From Nelumbo lutea (Eukaryota > Streptophyta > Magnoliopsida > Proteales > Nelumbonaceae), in contig JAKGHH010000002.1 in the NCBI GenBank assembly GCA_022828595.1, positions 83,668,076 to 83,732,075 on the forward strand: a stretch of DNA of 64,000 nt, read 5' to 3'. Made by a program: the position numbers and the translations under genes. The notes below the pieces were generated by a model. It was given only the letters and a program-made list of their open reading frames with translations. It was not told the origin of the DNA and made no database searches. This document shows positions 10,361 through 22,655 of the stretch, piece after piece. The first letter of the stretch is position 1. Each line of letters starts with the position of its first letter.

Positions 10361-13300
10361 CATAGGTCCAATGTTGCCACACAACAATGAAATGGGTGAT
10401 GTGCTGAATTCCAAATTCAGGAATGAACACTTTCATTCATAAGGCAGCCTCACTCACGGCAATGTGTTTGGCTTGGGTTGTGGACTGTTAATTTGCTACT
10501 TAGGACCCCTATTTACAGACATTCAAGAAACAACACACGATCCTATCATGAAAATATATCCAGATGTAGACTTTCTATCATCTGGATCCGACTAGAAATT
10601 GGCATCAGTATACCCTTGGATCTATAGTGAACTATCATCGAATACCAGACAAAACTCTTTTGTCCTTCGTAGGTATTTGAGTATATTTTTCATAGCGGTC
10701 CAGTGCTCCTGCCCAAGGTTGGCTTGGAATCTGCTTACCACACTCACTACCTGAGCAATGTCAGGGCGAGTGCACAACATGGCATACATGATGCTCCCTA
10801 CAGCAGAGGCATAGAAAATGTCCTTTATGCCCTTAATCTCCTCAAAAGTCTTGGGAGACATCTTCTTGGAGAGAGTGACTCTGTGCCTAAAAGGAACATT
10901 TCCTTTCTTGGAGTTCTCCATGTTGTATCTTTTAACTATTTTGTCAATGTAAGCAGATTGATGTAATCCTATTATCCGCTTTGATCTATCTTTAGAGTCA
11001 AAGACCTAGTATATAGGAGGCTTCTCCAAGATCTTTCATGGAGAATTGTTTTGAAAACCATACTTTCACCATATTTAACATTCCTACATCATTCCCAATG
11101 AGTAGAATTTCATCTACATACAGAACCAAGAAAGTAACTTTATCCTCACTAGACTTCCTATAAACACAGGGCTCATCCGAATTCTGCTTGAAGTCAAACG
11201 ATTTAACAACAGAGTCAAAACGGATGTTCCAACTTCTAGAAGTTTGCTTAAGTCCATAAATGGATCTGTTAAGTTTACATACCATGTGTTCTTGACCAGC
11301 AGCAATGAAGCCTTGCGACTGCTACATATAGATATCTTCAGTAAGATCTCCATTCAGGAACGCAGTTTTGACATCCATTTGCCAAATCTCATAGTCATGG
11401 TACGCTGCTACAGCTAGCAGGATCCTAATGGATTTAAGCATGACCACAGGCGAAAAGGTTTCCACATAATCGATGCCCTCTTTCTAAGTGTACCCTTTCA
11501 CCACCAAACAAGCTTTGTAGGTCTGAACCCTACCATCGGGGCCCTTCTTCCTCTTGTAAATCTATTTGCAACCAATTGCTTTTACCCCAGAGGGCGGATC
11601 TACTAGAGTCCAGACTCCATTGGTCTCCATTGAGTCCATCTCAGCTCTCATGGCCTCCACCCACATTTGGGAATCTATGTCCAACATAGCTTTTGTGTAA
11701 GTCACGGGATCCTCTTCACTAGTCAAGGTTTCCACCAGGTAACTATCCTGGTCATAACCGTAACGGACTAGTGGCTTGGATACCCAAGTGGATATTCTAG
11801 GCTAGTCACTACTTGGAACTTGTGCGACGTCTCCCACTGCTCCTGAGCTCTCCTCATCAAGAACTACTTCCTGACGATGGGTGTCCAGGATGTAATCTGT
11901 TTCCAAGAATTGTGCATTCCGACTGCAGAACACCTTCTACTCACTTGGGTCATAGAATAGGTAACCCATAGAGCCTTTCGGGTAGCCTACAAATAAGCAA
12001 CGACTGGTCTTGAATTCCAACTTGTCTGCACTCATTCTTTTAATGTGTGCAGGACAACCCCAAATCTTCAAGTGTTTGATAATTGGTTTCTTTCCGGTCC
12101 AAAGTTCATATGGAGTGTTCGGAACCGATTTGGTTGGAACCCGATTCAGCACGTAAATCATAGTCTCTAATGCATAACCCCAAAATGATGGGAGTAATTC
12201 TGAGTGTATGAGAAGTGACCGGACCATATCCAATAATGTCCTATTCCTCTTATCTGAAACACCGTTGAGTTATGGTGTAGCAGGAGGAACCAATTGTGAT
12301 ACTATCCCATTGGCCTATAAGTAGTCCCTGAATTCATCAGAGAGATACTCGCCACCTCGATCTGATCGAAGGGCTTTAATTTCTCTCCCTAACTGTTTCT
12401 TGACCTCTTGTCTGAACTCTTTGAACTTTTCAAAGGATTCAGACTTATGTGTCATTAGGTACACCTAACCATATCGTCAGAAATTATCAGTAAATGTGAT
12501 GAAATACACGTGTTGATTGCGTGTCCTAACACTCAGGGGACCACTTACATCACCATGTATAAGGTCAAGTGTGCTTGTACATCTTTCAGGCTTACCATTA
12601 AATGGGCATTTGGTCATCTTACCTTATTAGCAAGGCTCACAAGTGGGAAGATCTTCTACAATTAGAAAATCCAAAGGACCATCCTTTACCAGCCTTGTGA
12701 TTTGGTCAACACCGATATGGCCAAGTCGGTAATGCCACATGCATGTGGGATTAACTGTATCACGGACTCTTTTCTTGGGGATTTCAACCGACGTAGTTTC
12801 GGTTATGTTAGTTTCTAGAAAAGGATGTAGAACATAGAGACCGTTCTCTAGTTCCCCGTATGCGATGAATCTGTTGTTTCTTTTAATAGTAATCGTATTA
12901 CAAAGGAAGACAGAATAACCATTCGCACACAATTTTGAGACAAAAATCAAATTTTTCTTAAATTTTGTACATAAAGGCAATCTTTGAGTACAATTGTTCC
13001 TTCTCTAAAAATTAACTCCATGGTTCCTATGGCCGTAGATGCAACACTTGCAGAAGTCCCCAATTAGAGTGTAACTTCTCCCTCACTCGGCCTTCTGCTT
13101 ACCTTGAACCCCGGCAGTGAGTTACACGCATGAGTTAAAGCCCTGGAGTCAATACACCAGGACGCGAAAGCTACCAATAAGTTGGCTTGTATAACACAAG
13201 ATTTGAAATTACTTTTCTTGGATTCCAGGTTGATGGGACAGTTCCTTTTCCAGTGGCCGGTCTTCTTGCAGAAGTGACAGGCATCTGATGCCTTGTCCTT

Positions 13301-13999
13301 CCTCTGCTTCTTGGGTTTGGTAGCCTTCTTCTGGGGCTTTCTCTTTGCCCTCCTTTTCTTGCCCGATTTGCCAGTTTCAACAAGCAGGGCAATGGGCTCA
13401 TCCTTCTTAATCAATTCTTCGGCCCTCTGCAACATATTGCTGAGTTCCAGCAAGTTGACGTTCAGCTTGTTCATATTGTAATTCATGATGAATGGATTAA
13501 AGGATGGAGGCAAAGAGTTGAGAATAGCATCAATCTGTGTTAACAGATCCAGCCTGGATCCAAGAGCCTCCAGTTCGTTGATGTAACCCATCATCCGAAG
13601 ACAATGGTTGTGAACTTGTTGGCCCTTGGACATCTGTGCGGTCATGAACTATTTCAAGACCTTTTGACGAGTAGAACGATTATGCTTTTTGTACATTGTC
13701 TTGAGACTGTCCAATATGTCCTTAGCAAGTTTGATTTGATCGAACTACCTCTGTATTCGATTGTCCAAGGAGGCAATGATATAGCAGCGGACAAGGGAGT
13801 TTTTCTCCTTCCATTCTTGGTATTCTCTCCTTTGGGTCTCAGAAGCCCTATCTCCCGAACGATCCAGGGCAGGATTCTTGGCTACCTTATCCAGTTTCTT
13901 AGAGGTTAAGACCAGCATAAGGTATCTGTACCAGTTGGCATAGTTTGGGCCCTTATGCTTGTTGTCATTAAGAAGCTTTGCAAATTGTCCATTTGCCAT
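10361..13999 (-). pseudogene. Copia C gag-pol pseudogene
   Basis: The polyprotein starts MANGQF at 13999. Gag ends in a CCHC knuckle, CHFCKKTGHWKRNC (about 13230-13280). The protease site reads CIDSRA where copia A reads CIDSGA, so the catalytic DSG is DSR. The integrase HHCC segment (WHYRLGH ... CEPC) is near 12630-12750 and the DDE core near 12340-12600, both with internal stops. RT motifs include [13 protein letters not shown] (11340-11400) and YVDE at about 11110, where the family has YVDD. RNase H (RPDIAQ, GYTDANF) runs to 10361, where the end is deleted. At least a dozen stops or frameshifts are visible. Copia polyproteins are usually about 1,300-1,500 residues, and the layout fits that. 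Confidence 0.9.
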
Positions 14000-15762
14000 T
14001 TTCTGATAAAAGAGCAAACATCAATCCACAACCTAATTTGATTCATGTTCATTACATTAATCTACATTCCATTCCCATTTATTCATTTCCGAGATTTCCC
14101 TCCCATCTCAGTGATGGAGACTATGAGTTGTCTCTAGAAATGTGAGAAATCACATAGGGTGCATGGAGCCAACTGTTTCAGTTGCATAACCCCACCACCT
14201 TTTTGTGAAGGATCATATCCACTCATCATATGAGTTTTTCCCTTTGGCCTCTATTAGACAAGGTTCAGAGTTGTTTTCAGGTAAACCTTTTTGTCTAGTG
14301 AGTGCTTACCCATCATATTCATGAACGCCAAGGTAACATGAGAGAGTTCTCATTTTCTGGTGAAGCCCCTCCCACGTCGGTCTATGACGCCCCTATCATC
14401 TTATGAAACACTCAAACAATCCCAACAACAAATGGATAGCCCATTTTCTAGTGCATTTCCTCATTACTGAAGGACCCATTCTCATGCTAATGATGGAAGG
14501 CCTTTAGAGAGTTCATCATATGAATCTCCCTATCACATGCACTCATATTAGCTGGAGGGAACAATAATTACGCCCTAGTTTGATCTAGGTCAAACCAAAG
14601 TGGCTCCCAATGACTTTCATAAAGCCAAATTTTGGTGGGCCCAAATCGGCTAGGGTTCTGCACGTATCCTCTCTAGGAAGTGTGGGGCCCACCATTGAGG
14701 GAGGTCATCCAATGACCAAAAGGGACACCATGGCAATGATGTGCATTCAGCCATGGTGTGTGCAAGAGCAACTATCGGAACTGCATGGCCCAAATTCTTA
14801 TGGTCCATGCTCGAAGCACATCACACATCCATACATCACATGCAAGGATAAATTGATCCAATCAATTAAATATCTGTAAAGCCCATTTGAAGCCCATTTT
14901 AGTCCATGATATTAGCCATTAATCTTATCTAGGTATATGGGCTGAGTTAGGGTTGATCAGTTCGGCCCATATAGCTTTATCCATGAAGTGGGCTTTTAGC
15001 AGTTTTAACAACTTAAAACTGGGCCTTTACAGGTTGGGCCAAATTAAACATTTAATTAATTATCAATCCTCAGGCCCATTAGTGGGAAAAATAGGGCTGA
15101 CATTCAGCCATGATCGAACCCTAGATTCGGTCCAACCAATTTGGACCAATCTAGTTCGAATGGGTCTAGGGTTTGATCTTTAATTAAAGATTTAATTCAA
15201 GAATTAATCTGAAATTAATTACTGATAAAAGATCAAGCAAGAATCAGTCAAATAGGGCTACTCACACATTCCATCCTGCAAAACAGAGGTTAGATCCCAG
15301 TTTGCAGTTTCTCAAACTGCAAACCACAGATAGCGATTTTTCCATCTACAAAATCTCCTTCCTGCGCTGCTGGCTTTGATCCAAAATAAAATAAATAGAA
15401 ACCCTAATTTTCTATTAATATTACATCAGATCGAATCCTATACATTCAGTCTAGCAAAAAAAATTATTTACAAACCAGAATGAATGAATAGAAACTACAA
15501 ATCGTAGGTTCACTATGCCAATCAAGATTTTCATCTCCAGTTGTACAAATAGCCCATAAATCAAGAAAATAAAAAAGAATAATTCTAAATAAATTCCATA
15601 TTTATAAAAATTAATTTCAGATCATTCGCCCATTAACTGGGAACAAATTTCCTAGAAAAAACTTTAAACTACACAAATCGGGTAGAACACCTTCTGCATA
15701 TTTGCACAGGTTTCAGATCTGGTTTGTTTGGTTAAAGACTTGAAACATGGCTCTGATACCAC
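14000..15762 (-). other. Copia C untranslated leader
   Basis: This stretch of 1.76 kb lies between the primer site and gag. It has no long minus-strand frame. Its blocks match the leaders of copia A, B and F in order (for example the GGTGGTGGGGTTATGCA-type block near 14190 and the CCTTTAGAGAGTTCATCATATG block near 14500). Plus-strand frames here (14610-14879, 14953-15183) are antisense and not conserved as protein. Confidence 0.8.
15749..15761 (-). promoter_or_regulatory. tRNA-Met primer binding site (copia C)
   Basis: The plus strand reads GGCTCTGATACCA, so the element strand reads TGGTATCAGAGCC, complementary to the 3' end of plant initiator tRNA-Met. It sits one base from the LTR end at 15763. 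Confidence 0.88.
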
Positions 15763-16761
15763 TAAAGGGATGAGAGATCCATCACATGGACACCCAAATC
15801 TTGTGGAATAGGATGGGCGAATATCAAAAATTTTCTCTCCCTTCAACTGGGAATCGCATTCCCTATTTTTAAAAAAATCATATTTTTCAAGGATCAATCT
15901 TCAACCATAAACCAAATTAGATTTGAAATGAAATAGTAGGAGAGGGATATACCTGATACAGAGAAATAATATCTCTCAATGGAGGTGTTCATGCCCAAAG
16001 AAGATCACCAAAGACTACTCCCACTGAAGATGACATAGTGGAAGAAGGAGCAGAATCAGTAGGGTCTGTCCCATGAACCGAATTCTTCAGCAAGAATCCA
16101 ATGGAGGCAGTGAGCACAACTTTCTATCAACCTTTCAGCAAAGACTGATGTCAAGATTCAATCTTGACCACTCCTATAATGTTGGAGAGTGAACTAGCAG
16201 TATGGTGGCAATAGGAAAGGATCATAGGGAGAAGGCACAGTCACACTGTGTATTCTTCTCTCTGTAATTCAAGATCTGGTATCTCTGGAATTTCTGGGAT
16301 TTTTTGGATGGTTTGCCCCCTCCTGCTTTTATAGGCTTAAAGAGATCAACTCTTGATCCTATTAGGAGTTTCCTAATTCAGATGATTATCTGAATCTGGA
16401 CTCTCTTGAAGTGATAAGGATAAGACCCTTATCTTATCTACAAATTAGATCAACCTTCTCCTGATCTTATCAGGAGGTTTCTAGATCTGAATTCAGATCT
16501 GGACTCTCTGAGTGGATAGGGTAGGACTCTATCCTGTCTACTGATTTAACCCAAATCCGCCCCATCTATTTAACTAATCAAATTAGGCCAATTCGAAATG
16601 GGCTTCAGGCCCAATAAGTCTATGTGCTCAAACTGCTTCCAAACTGCTGCCCAGTTGGGCTTCTTTGTATGGTATGGGACCCAAGCATTGATCTAGACAT
16701 CAGCCACATGGGTTCGGCCCAGCCTTTGTTACAAGGCCTAGCTGAATACACTGTTGTGGAC

Positions 16762-18450
16762 TGATGTGTGGCTCATTGTGACACTAGCAAGTGCACTAGC
16801 TGCTCAAGTAATAGAGTAGTGAGTAGAGTATCGTTTCCATGAGGACTTATGTAGCAACTACTAGTAATAAATCCGTCTACTATTTTCTGATCAACCGAAA
16901 TGTAAAACTAATGAAAAACTGAAATTAAAACTACAAAGTTATTTCTAACACCTTGTATGCAAGTGAGGAGACAGACTAAAGATGCATAGAAAAATAAATT
17001 CAGCAACTAGTTTTCTAAGCAATTCAAGTAGAATAGGATTCAGCCTTGGTTTGGTGAAATCCCAAAACAATGAACAGCCTCTCTCGAGCATATATTCAAC
17101 ATATGCATGAGTGATGTTTCTTCTATCTCTAGCAAGAATCTAATCCCCATGCATGCATTCAGATCTAGCAATTTTAGGGCTTCATTTCAGCTAGATGATC
17201 ACCAACTCAGCTAAATGAACACCAACTGAATTGTGCAAGTTATCTCTAACCTTGCACTTAATTCGGCTCTTGATTGGCAGATCTGAATTCTTAGAGTCTT
17301 TCTCAAGCACTCTAGGAATTCCAAGAAAGATGAACAATTCGGCCAGACTGAATTAAAGCTACTAGAATTCTTTCTCAAGTAATTTAGGTATTACAAGTTC
17401 ATGATCTGAAATCACAGATCTGATTTTAAATAATAGCAGTTCGGATCTCACTATTTCATTATCTGAATTTATAGATCTGAGATTAGAAAATAGCAATTCA
17501 GACCTTGTAAATTCATGAACTGAAATTTCAGATCTGAGATTTCAAACTAGTAGTTCGGCCAACAATCCACAATTAAAATTCCAAACAAGAAACTTCAAGA
17601 TTGAATCTATTTTACTCGAATGAACTTAGAAAATAAATTACAGAATTGAATTTACATAAAACAAGCTTTGATTACAGCAAGAAAGGAAATTTTGATGGAG
17701 AAATTACATAAATCTTAGCTGAATTCGATTACCAAATGGTGCAGAAATCAAGTGAGGATGAAACCTTGATCTCCAATTGCTTTCTCCCCCTTCGAATTCA
17801 GCTTTTTCTTCTCTTGAAGTTGCTTGTTCCTCCTCTCTTCTCCTCTCTTGTGCCTATCTCTCTCTCTTTTTCTCTCTTAGAACAAGAGCTCAAGGAGAGT
17901 TTGAAATCAGATGTTGGACCCTTTTTGCCCCTCTAGAGGCCTCCTTATATAGGCTTTCAAGGAAGCTCTTGCCTCTTCTTGAAGTCTCTAGAATTGGGTG
18001 TATTACACCCCTCATGAACCTTCTAGAGTGCTCCCTCTTTCTCTTCAAGAAACTTCTAGGAGTTGCCGCCCCTAGCTCCCTTTGGGCTGCTATTTGGGCT
18101 GCAACTTAGCTTGCTTTTGGGCACATGTAGGCTGCACTCTAGGCTATTCTTTGGGCTGAAACAGGGCTGGGCCAAAATTTCCTTCATGCTAGGCTTCTTG
18201 CCTTGATTTTTCCAAAGAGTTAGTTTGCATTACTTGGGCCGAATGGAAACTCCTTTGCTCTCAAGGCTGGGCTAGGCTGAACTTGATAAATTTTGGGCTT
18301 TCTTTTCTTGCTTTTGCCTTCTTTTTCTCGAGTTGGTTGCCCCTGAAATCTTTATTGCAATTAAGCTAAAAATAGGGCAAAATCTAATTAAAATGGCATA
18401 AAATTTAATGCAAAAACCTCATAAAATATAGATAAATTGTAGGTTCATCA
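16762..18450 (-). mobile_element. Solo Ty3/gypsy-like LTR inserted in the copia C LTR
   Basis: The 1,689-bp block starts TGATGTGTGG and ends GTTCATCA, and is flanked on both sides by the perfect 5-bp duplication TGGAC (16757-16761 and 18451-18455). It has no internal region, so it is a solo LTR left by LTR-LTR recombination. A minus-strand TATA box (17943-17951) and a CTCATGGAAACGATACTC block near the left end, comparable to the CCTGTGGGATTCGACC block of the gypsy LTR at 20700, indicate minus orientation. The small plus-strand frames at 17736-18109 are not genes. Confidence 0.88.
17943..17951 (-). promoter_or_regulatory. TATA box of the solo LTR
   Basis: The element strand reads TATATAAGG, followed by AGGCC. 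It sits in about the middle of the LTR, as expected for the U3/R boundary of a plant gypsy LTR. No other strong TATA is visible on either strand of this LTR. Confidence 0.5.
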
Positions 18451-19402
18451 TGGACAGTGCACCCCCTGAAACCCATCACATGGGCTTCTATTGGGCCCAA
18501 CACTTACAATAAGTGGTCCCTGGGTCAAGGTACCTTATAAAAACCTAGGGACTGTGGGCAGATGCAAGATTAGCCCATCAGGCATTACCCTTAGTGGCCT
18601 TACACTTAACCACTCGGCCCATAATGTTCAAACACTACCCGACAAGAGAGGACATCTCCCTCGGCTGCAAGGAACAGTGTTGCACTCTCTACTTATATGG
18701 ATACCGGGAATTAAAACCTTTAGCAAACATTTTAGAAATTGTAATATATATATTTTTATATCTCATATAAAATATATTTTGCAAAACAAATCTCAACGAT
18801 AGAAATTGGTTGCTGGCAGTCTTGGTTTCCATCAGAGAGAGTGCATCCCCGATCATTAACTTTGTCCAACAAAGGGGCTGATCCTGTCACTATGATCACC
18901 CACTCAGATGAATTCTCAGACTGTCCCAACATACCTAGGTTTTGACCCCCGCTAAGGATCTCACTGATTGGCATATCAAAGACAGCCCAACCCGAAACCT
19001 AGTGCAGTATCATAATTGAGTCTAGGGCTCAGGTGTAACTTTTCAATTTTGCCCATTAATTTCCAAGGTCCAGAGCAACACCAGAAATCTGGTCCGGTTC
19101 AAAGATTCAATTAATCCTACACTGCATGTGCCTTGGGTCTCACCTTGGCGGCTAAGACAGGCCACCCCAACCGACTTGGTGACACATAAGTGTCAACCTT
19201 ATCAGGATAGGTCTCCCCAGACCGACCCACCGGCTGTGAACATTCTAAACTAACACGAGTCTCATTAAGTGTCCAATTGAAGGGTATAACACAGAAACAA
19301 ACAACAAGAATATAAATCAAACATGTACTTTATTCATTTATAATAAATGTCAAAAGTACATCATTCTGATTAGAGGTAAGGGCATACATAGACTGTCTAA
19401 CA

Positions 19403-20779
19403 TAACTCTCAATTCTGGACTCCGAATTGGACAATTCAAGAGGCATCAGAAAGATGAAAGAAAGGCCCACAACTTTTTTGTTTTGGGTTTTGAGAGATTT
19501 GGTCTGCATCGAAGATGAAACCGGGCACGAAGTTAGAGCAAGTTCGCAGCAAAGCCCATTTCACAGCTGAAGCCCAATTCGCAGAAGAGCCTTGTAGCAG
19601 CCCAAGATATTAAAGCAGCCCAACTCGAATTCAAGAGCCTAGTGTCCCAATTTTGAATGTAATCTCCAGAAAGAGAGTCTTACCAGATTTAAAGTTTTGA
19701 ATGTAATCCTAGAAAGGTAAGAAGATTGGATTAGATCATTAGAAAAGAGATAGGATAGGATTAGTTCAAAATAGATCAGGACTATCTAGCTAAGGTTTAT
19801 CTCCTAGAAGGAGTTGGGAAAATAGCCCTCTCCCTCAGCTATATAAAGAGGGGGGCGGACCTGCTTTAAGCATCACTCAAGCATCCAAGAAATCATTAAG
19901 CAACTCAAGCTATCAAGAAGAGCAGTTCAACCTACTAAGAAGCAGAGCATGGAGGGATCGAAATTCATGAGCAGCTAAGCTTTTCTTTTCTGGTTCAAGG
20001 GGGGAGGTTCGATTGTGTCACCGTGAGGTTTTGTATTTAATTCAAGTCTTGCTTTTTAATTCAAGTATTCATTGGTTCTGTGCATATTCTCATTGGATGT
20101 TAATGTTAATTAGTCTGACAAATTAATTAATGTTGATTTTCCTACTGCTATCCATAGTTCGATGATCCGTAATTGTCATGAGTAATGGTACAAGTAGCAA
20201 TTAGGTTAATATCTTTCTGGGTCTATTGTTCATGACAGCCTTTGACCAATGTATTGACATGTTTTAACCTAAAGGGAATTGATGGAACAAGACTCGATAA
20301 TTGCAGCTATCTGAATTATTGTTATTTTGGTTTAACTATTTTCACAAAGCCTAATGCTATCTCTAGTTGATATGGAACACTATCGTACCCAGTCGATTAG
20401 TGATAAGTGTTGATTGAATGCTGGGTTTAGTCAGCTGAATTAGGAAAACACAAGGTTTATTATGGCTATCCTAATAAATCTAAGGTTAAATGCTTGAATT
20501 GCAAGACCACCAAAGTCTACCTATGATCGATGGCCAATTAACTGACCCGAACCTTTGAATCAGAATTCGGTAAGACTGATTACATCTTGTTAGTTGAATT
20601 TTCCATTGCTTTCTTGTTCTTTTAAATTTTAGTTATTTAATTTTCCCACTCAGTTATATTATTCATTTGGCTGAGAGATTATTGTTTAGCTCCCTGTGGG
20701 ATTCGACCTAGTACCACTTTTACTGCAAAAAATTTATTGTGGGACTAGCACTAATTTTGAGGGTTTTGACAACCCATCA
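19403..20779 (+). repeat. Ty3/gypsy LTR, 5' end truncated
   Basis: This LTR ends in GACAACCCATCA at 20779. Its 3' half is the reverse complement of the LTR at 7620-8104 and its 5' half matches 3740-4292. It begins directly after the copia LTR at AACTCTCAATTCTGG, so upstream sequence present at 3576-3739 is missing. No primer site or gag follows after 20779; the next bases (ACCATCATATCC) are unrelated to the site at 7594-7613. It is therefore an LTR remnant or 3' LTR and not the head of an element. Confidence 0.75.
19840..19847 (+). promoter_or_regulatory. TATA box of the gypsy LTR
   Basis: TATATAAA is followed by GAGGGGGGCGG, the same arrangement as at 4179-4186. Transcription would be expected to start about 30 bases downstream. 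Confidence 0.62.
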
Positions 20780-21049
20780 ACCATCATATCCAAATTGATT
20801 AAGGACTCAATTTGGCCAATAAGCACTAAATTGAGCCTACCCTGTGCGATCTAGGTACACAAAAACACTGGACCAAGTAACCAATCGTGCCATACCCACT
20901 GTAGGACTCCTTGCCTCAATAGCACATTGCTGATCACCTCCCTTCAGGACCAGCACACCCACGCGAAGATTCATCGCATGCTAAACCTGTTGTACATATG
21001 GCGTCCAGATAAAGACGTCAAGAGAGGAAAGCCTGACATCAATCTCACT
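20780..21049. other. Unassigned spacer
   Basis: I see no reading frame, LTR motif or repeat that I recognise here. The right part (20930-21049) is probably the eroded C-terminal side of the antisense PMD frame. Confidence 0.4.
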
Positions 21050-21945
21050 CATTCTGAACTATCTCTCCCTGGTGGCCTAGAGCCAGCGCTTCCCCCTACA
21101 AACCTCGAAAATCTTTTCTTCAAAACCATCTCCCTACATAGTGGCGACCTCCACATGGAGAGGAGATAGATGATGGGGTGTGACGCTAAGGTCTAAGTGC
21201 TCACACAGGAACATCCACAAGAATGATGCACATATGTAGCTGATACACCTCTTGCAAGAGGGGTCCATTATCTATTGCACAGTGTCGTCCATCTACTCAT
21301 ACAAATAGCCCAAGAACATAGAAGCCAGGGGCAGTTGGTGACCGCTAGCAGCAAGGACAGTGATAGGAACCAAAGTAGAGCGTAGACGGTAATCCGAGGG
21401 GCTAGGGAAAGGAAAGTGAGAGGCCACGTATAGTACATAAGCAGCCAGATGACACTGGCTGTCCACACCCTGAACCATTATGTCCCTCCTACCATGGGAC
21501 TCGAACCAGTACTCAAGCCACTTCTCCAGTGGCATTTTCCCTCGAGCAGTAGACCGGTCCACTCGCACTTTGTACAGCAATCTCTCTGAGAAGCTGATCA
21601 TAGAGTTCCCTCAGGTCTGCTAGAATGGACTCAATGTGCTACAAATGTTGTGCGGACAGGGCTCCTCCAATGGGCAACGCCAGTAATGTGGCTACATCCT
21701 CGATAGTAATTGTGAACTCGCTGAATGAACCAACAAATGTGTGAGTGCGGCAACACCAATGGTCCAAAAGGTGCTTGACATACTTAACCCCTCTCTCCCA
21801 GAAAGATTTGTGTAATACATAGGGCTCCCCAAAATGTATTGCGTCCATGCCGTATAATTGTTAGGAGACTTCGAAGCATCTAACCCAGGCTCTTGACACT
21901 TATACGATACAGATACCTCACGGCGGTCGCACAAGCACATCAACT
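21050..21945 (-). pseudogene. Plant mobile domain (PMD, MAIN-like) pseudogene
   Basis: Three overlapping minus-strand pieces carry PMD hallmarks. The first is EFTITIEDVATLLALPIGG (about 21660-21720). The second is a CHLAAYVLYVASHFPFPSPSD segment (about 21410-21470), followed by STLVPITVLAASGHQLPLAS, corresponding to the conserved region where PMD proteins have a WLS-type block and a hydrophobic helix. The third is FLGYLYE, continuing past a stop near 21280. The frame shifts between 21848 and 21943 and again near 21640. PMD proteins occur as host genes (MAIN/MAIL family) and inside plant transposons. The broken frame and repeat setting point to a transposon-borne copy. The substrate and activity are unknown. 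Confidence 0.6.
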
Positions 21946-22655
21946 TGTAGCAAAAATGACAACGAAAGCCCCTCCCTCACTGTGGGACACAGGCACCGGA
22001 AGCCAAAACCCCCTCCCACCATCGGTAGCAGTGGCTGACTCCCTCTCAGATAGCATTTCTGCTATATCCACCTCTCTAACAAAGTCAGGGAAGGGACATT
22101 CAGTCCTCTTCTCTACCTCCTTCCCCATCTTCTTCTCAGTCTTCTTCTCTGCCCATTGTCGATCTGGAGACATGAACACAAAATGGAACGAGAAAGGAGA
22201 AACAACCAATAATCAAATACGTGAACCGAACCAGTGCAGGAAGCAGCCAAAAACAAGAAGGCAAAGTAGAAACAAATGGGGTCATACCTCTCCCTCAAAT
22301 GCAATTCCCCACGCATGCGAAACGCCAAACGACATTGGAGAAGACGAATAGATGCCAGTACAAGATCCAAAATAATGTTTAGTAAGAAAGTAACCCATGT
22401 AATTTACATACACACCCTTCAATAGGTGAGACAAAATGGCACCCTCATTCAAACATAGCACAACGTCAGTTGCCGTCATTTTAAAAATATCGGGTAACAA
22501 AACGATGCCACATGAGGGATTAGGCCACATTAAATTATAGTTTAATTAGAGAAGAAATCGCTAACCATAACTGCCATATGGGAACCGCCCATTGACAACA
22601 TAACACGCTAGTAATTCAACCACCCATCACCGATCAAACAGTCTATCGTACCGTC
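21946..22655 (-). other. Unrecognised region upstream of the PMD frame
   Basis: The minus strand has two short frames (22530-22282 and 22209-21940), the second with a charged stretch WAEKKTEKKMGKEVEKR, and the plus strand an open stretch at 21893-22351. None resembles a family I know. The minus-strand pieces could be the eroded amino-terminal part of the PMD protein, but stops separate them. I make no functional call. Confidence 0.35.

Larger units (their letters stand above)
8774..19402 (-). mobile_element. Copia C, near full-length but degenerate
   Basis: The minus-strand order is 5' LTR (19402 to 15763, split by a solo LTR), primer site, leader, gag-pol pseudogene, 3' LTR (10360 to 8774). 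The flanks do not form a target duplication (AATAG at the left, TAACT at the right), and the two LTRs differ at roughly one base in five where I compared them by eye. The two ends may therefore come from different insertions. The purine tract before the 3' LTR is deleted. Confidence 0.82.
15763..19402 (-). repeat. 5' LTR of copia C, split by a solo LTR
   Basis: The two LTR segments are 15763-16761 and 18451-19402. Its end is TAAAGGG (TG changed to TA) and its start, on the minus strand, is TGTTAGACAG. The net length without the insert and one target copy is about 1.95 kb, the same as the intact LTRs of copia A. The break falls in the GTTGTGGAC/TGGACAGTGCACC block. Confidence 0.85.

Noticed and set aside
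17736..18109. Ser/Leu-rich plus-strand frames
   Set aside because: They lie antisense within the solo LTR, over a CT-rich stretch by its TATA box.
21893..22351. 152-codon plus-strand frame
   Set aside because: It is antisense to the PMD region, has low-complexity Ser/Pro/Thr composition and resembles no family I know.
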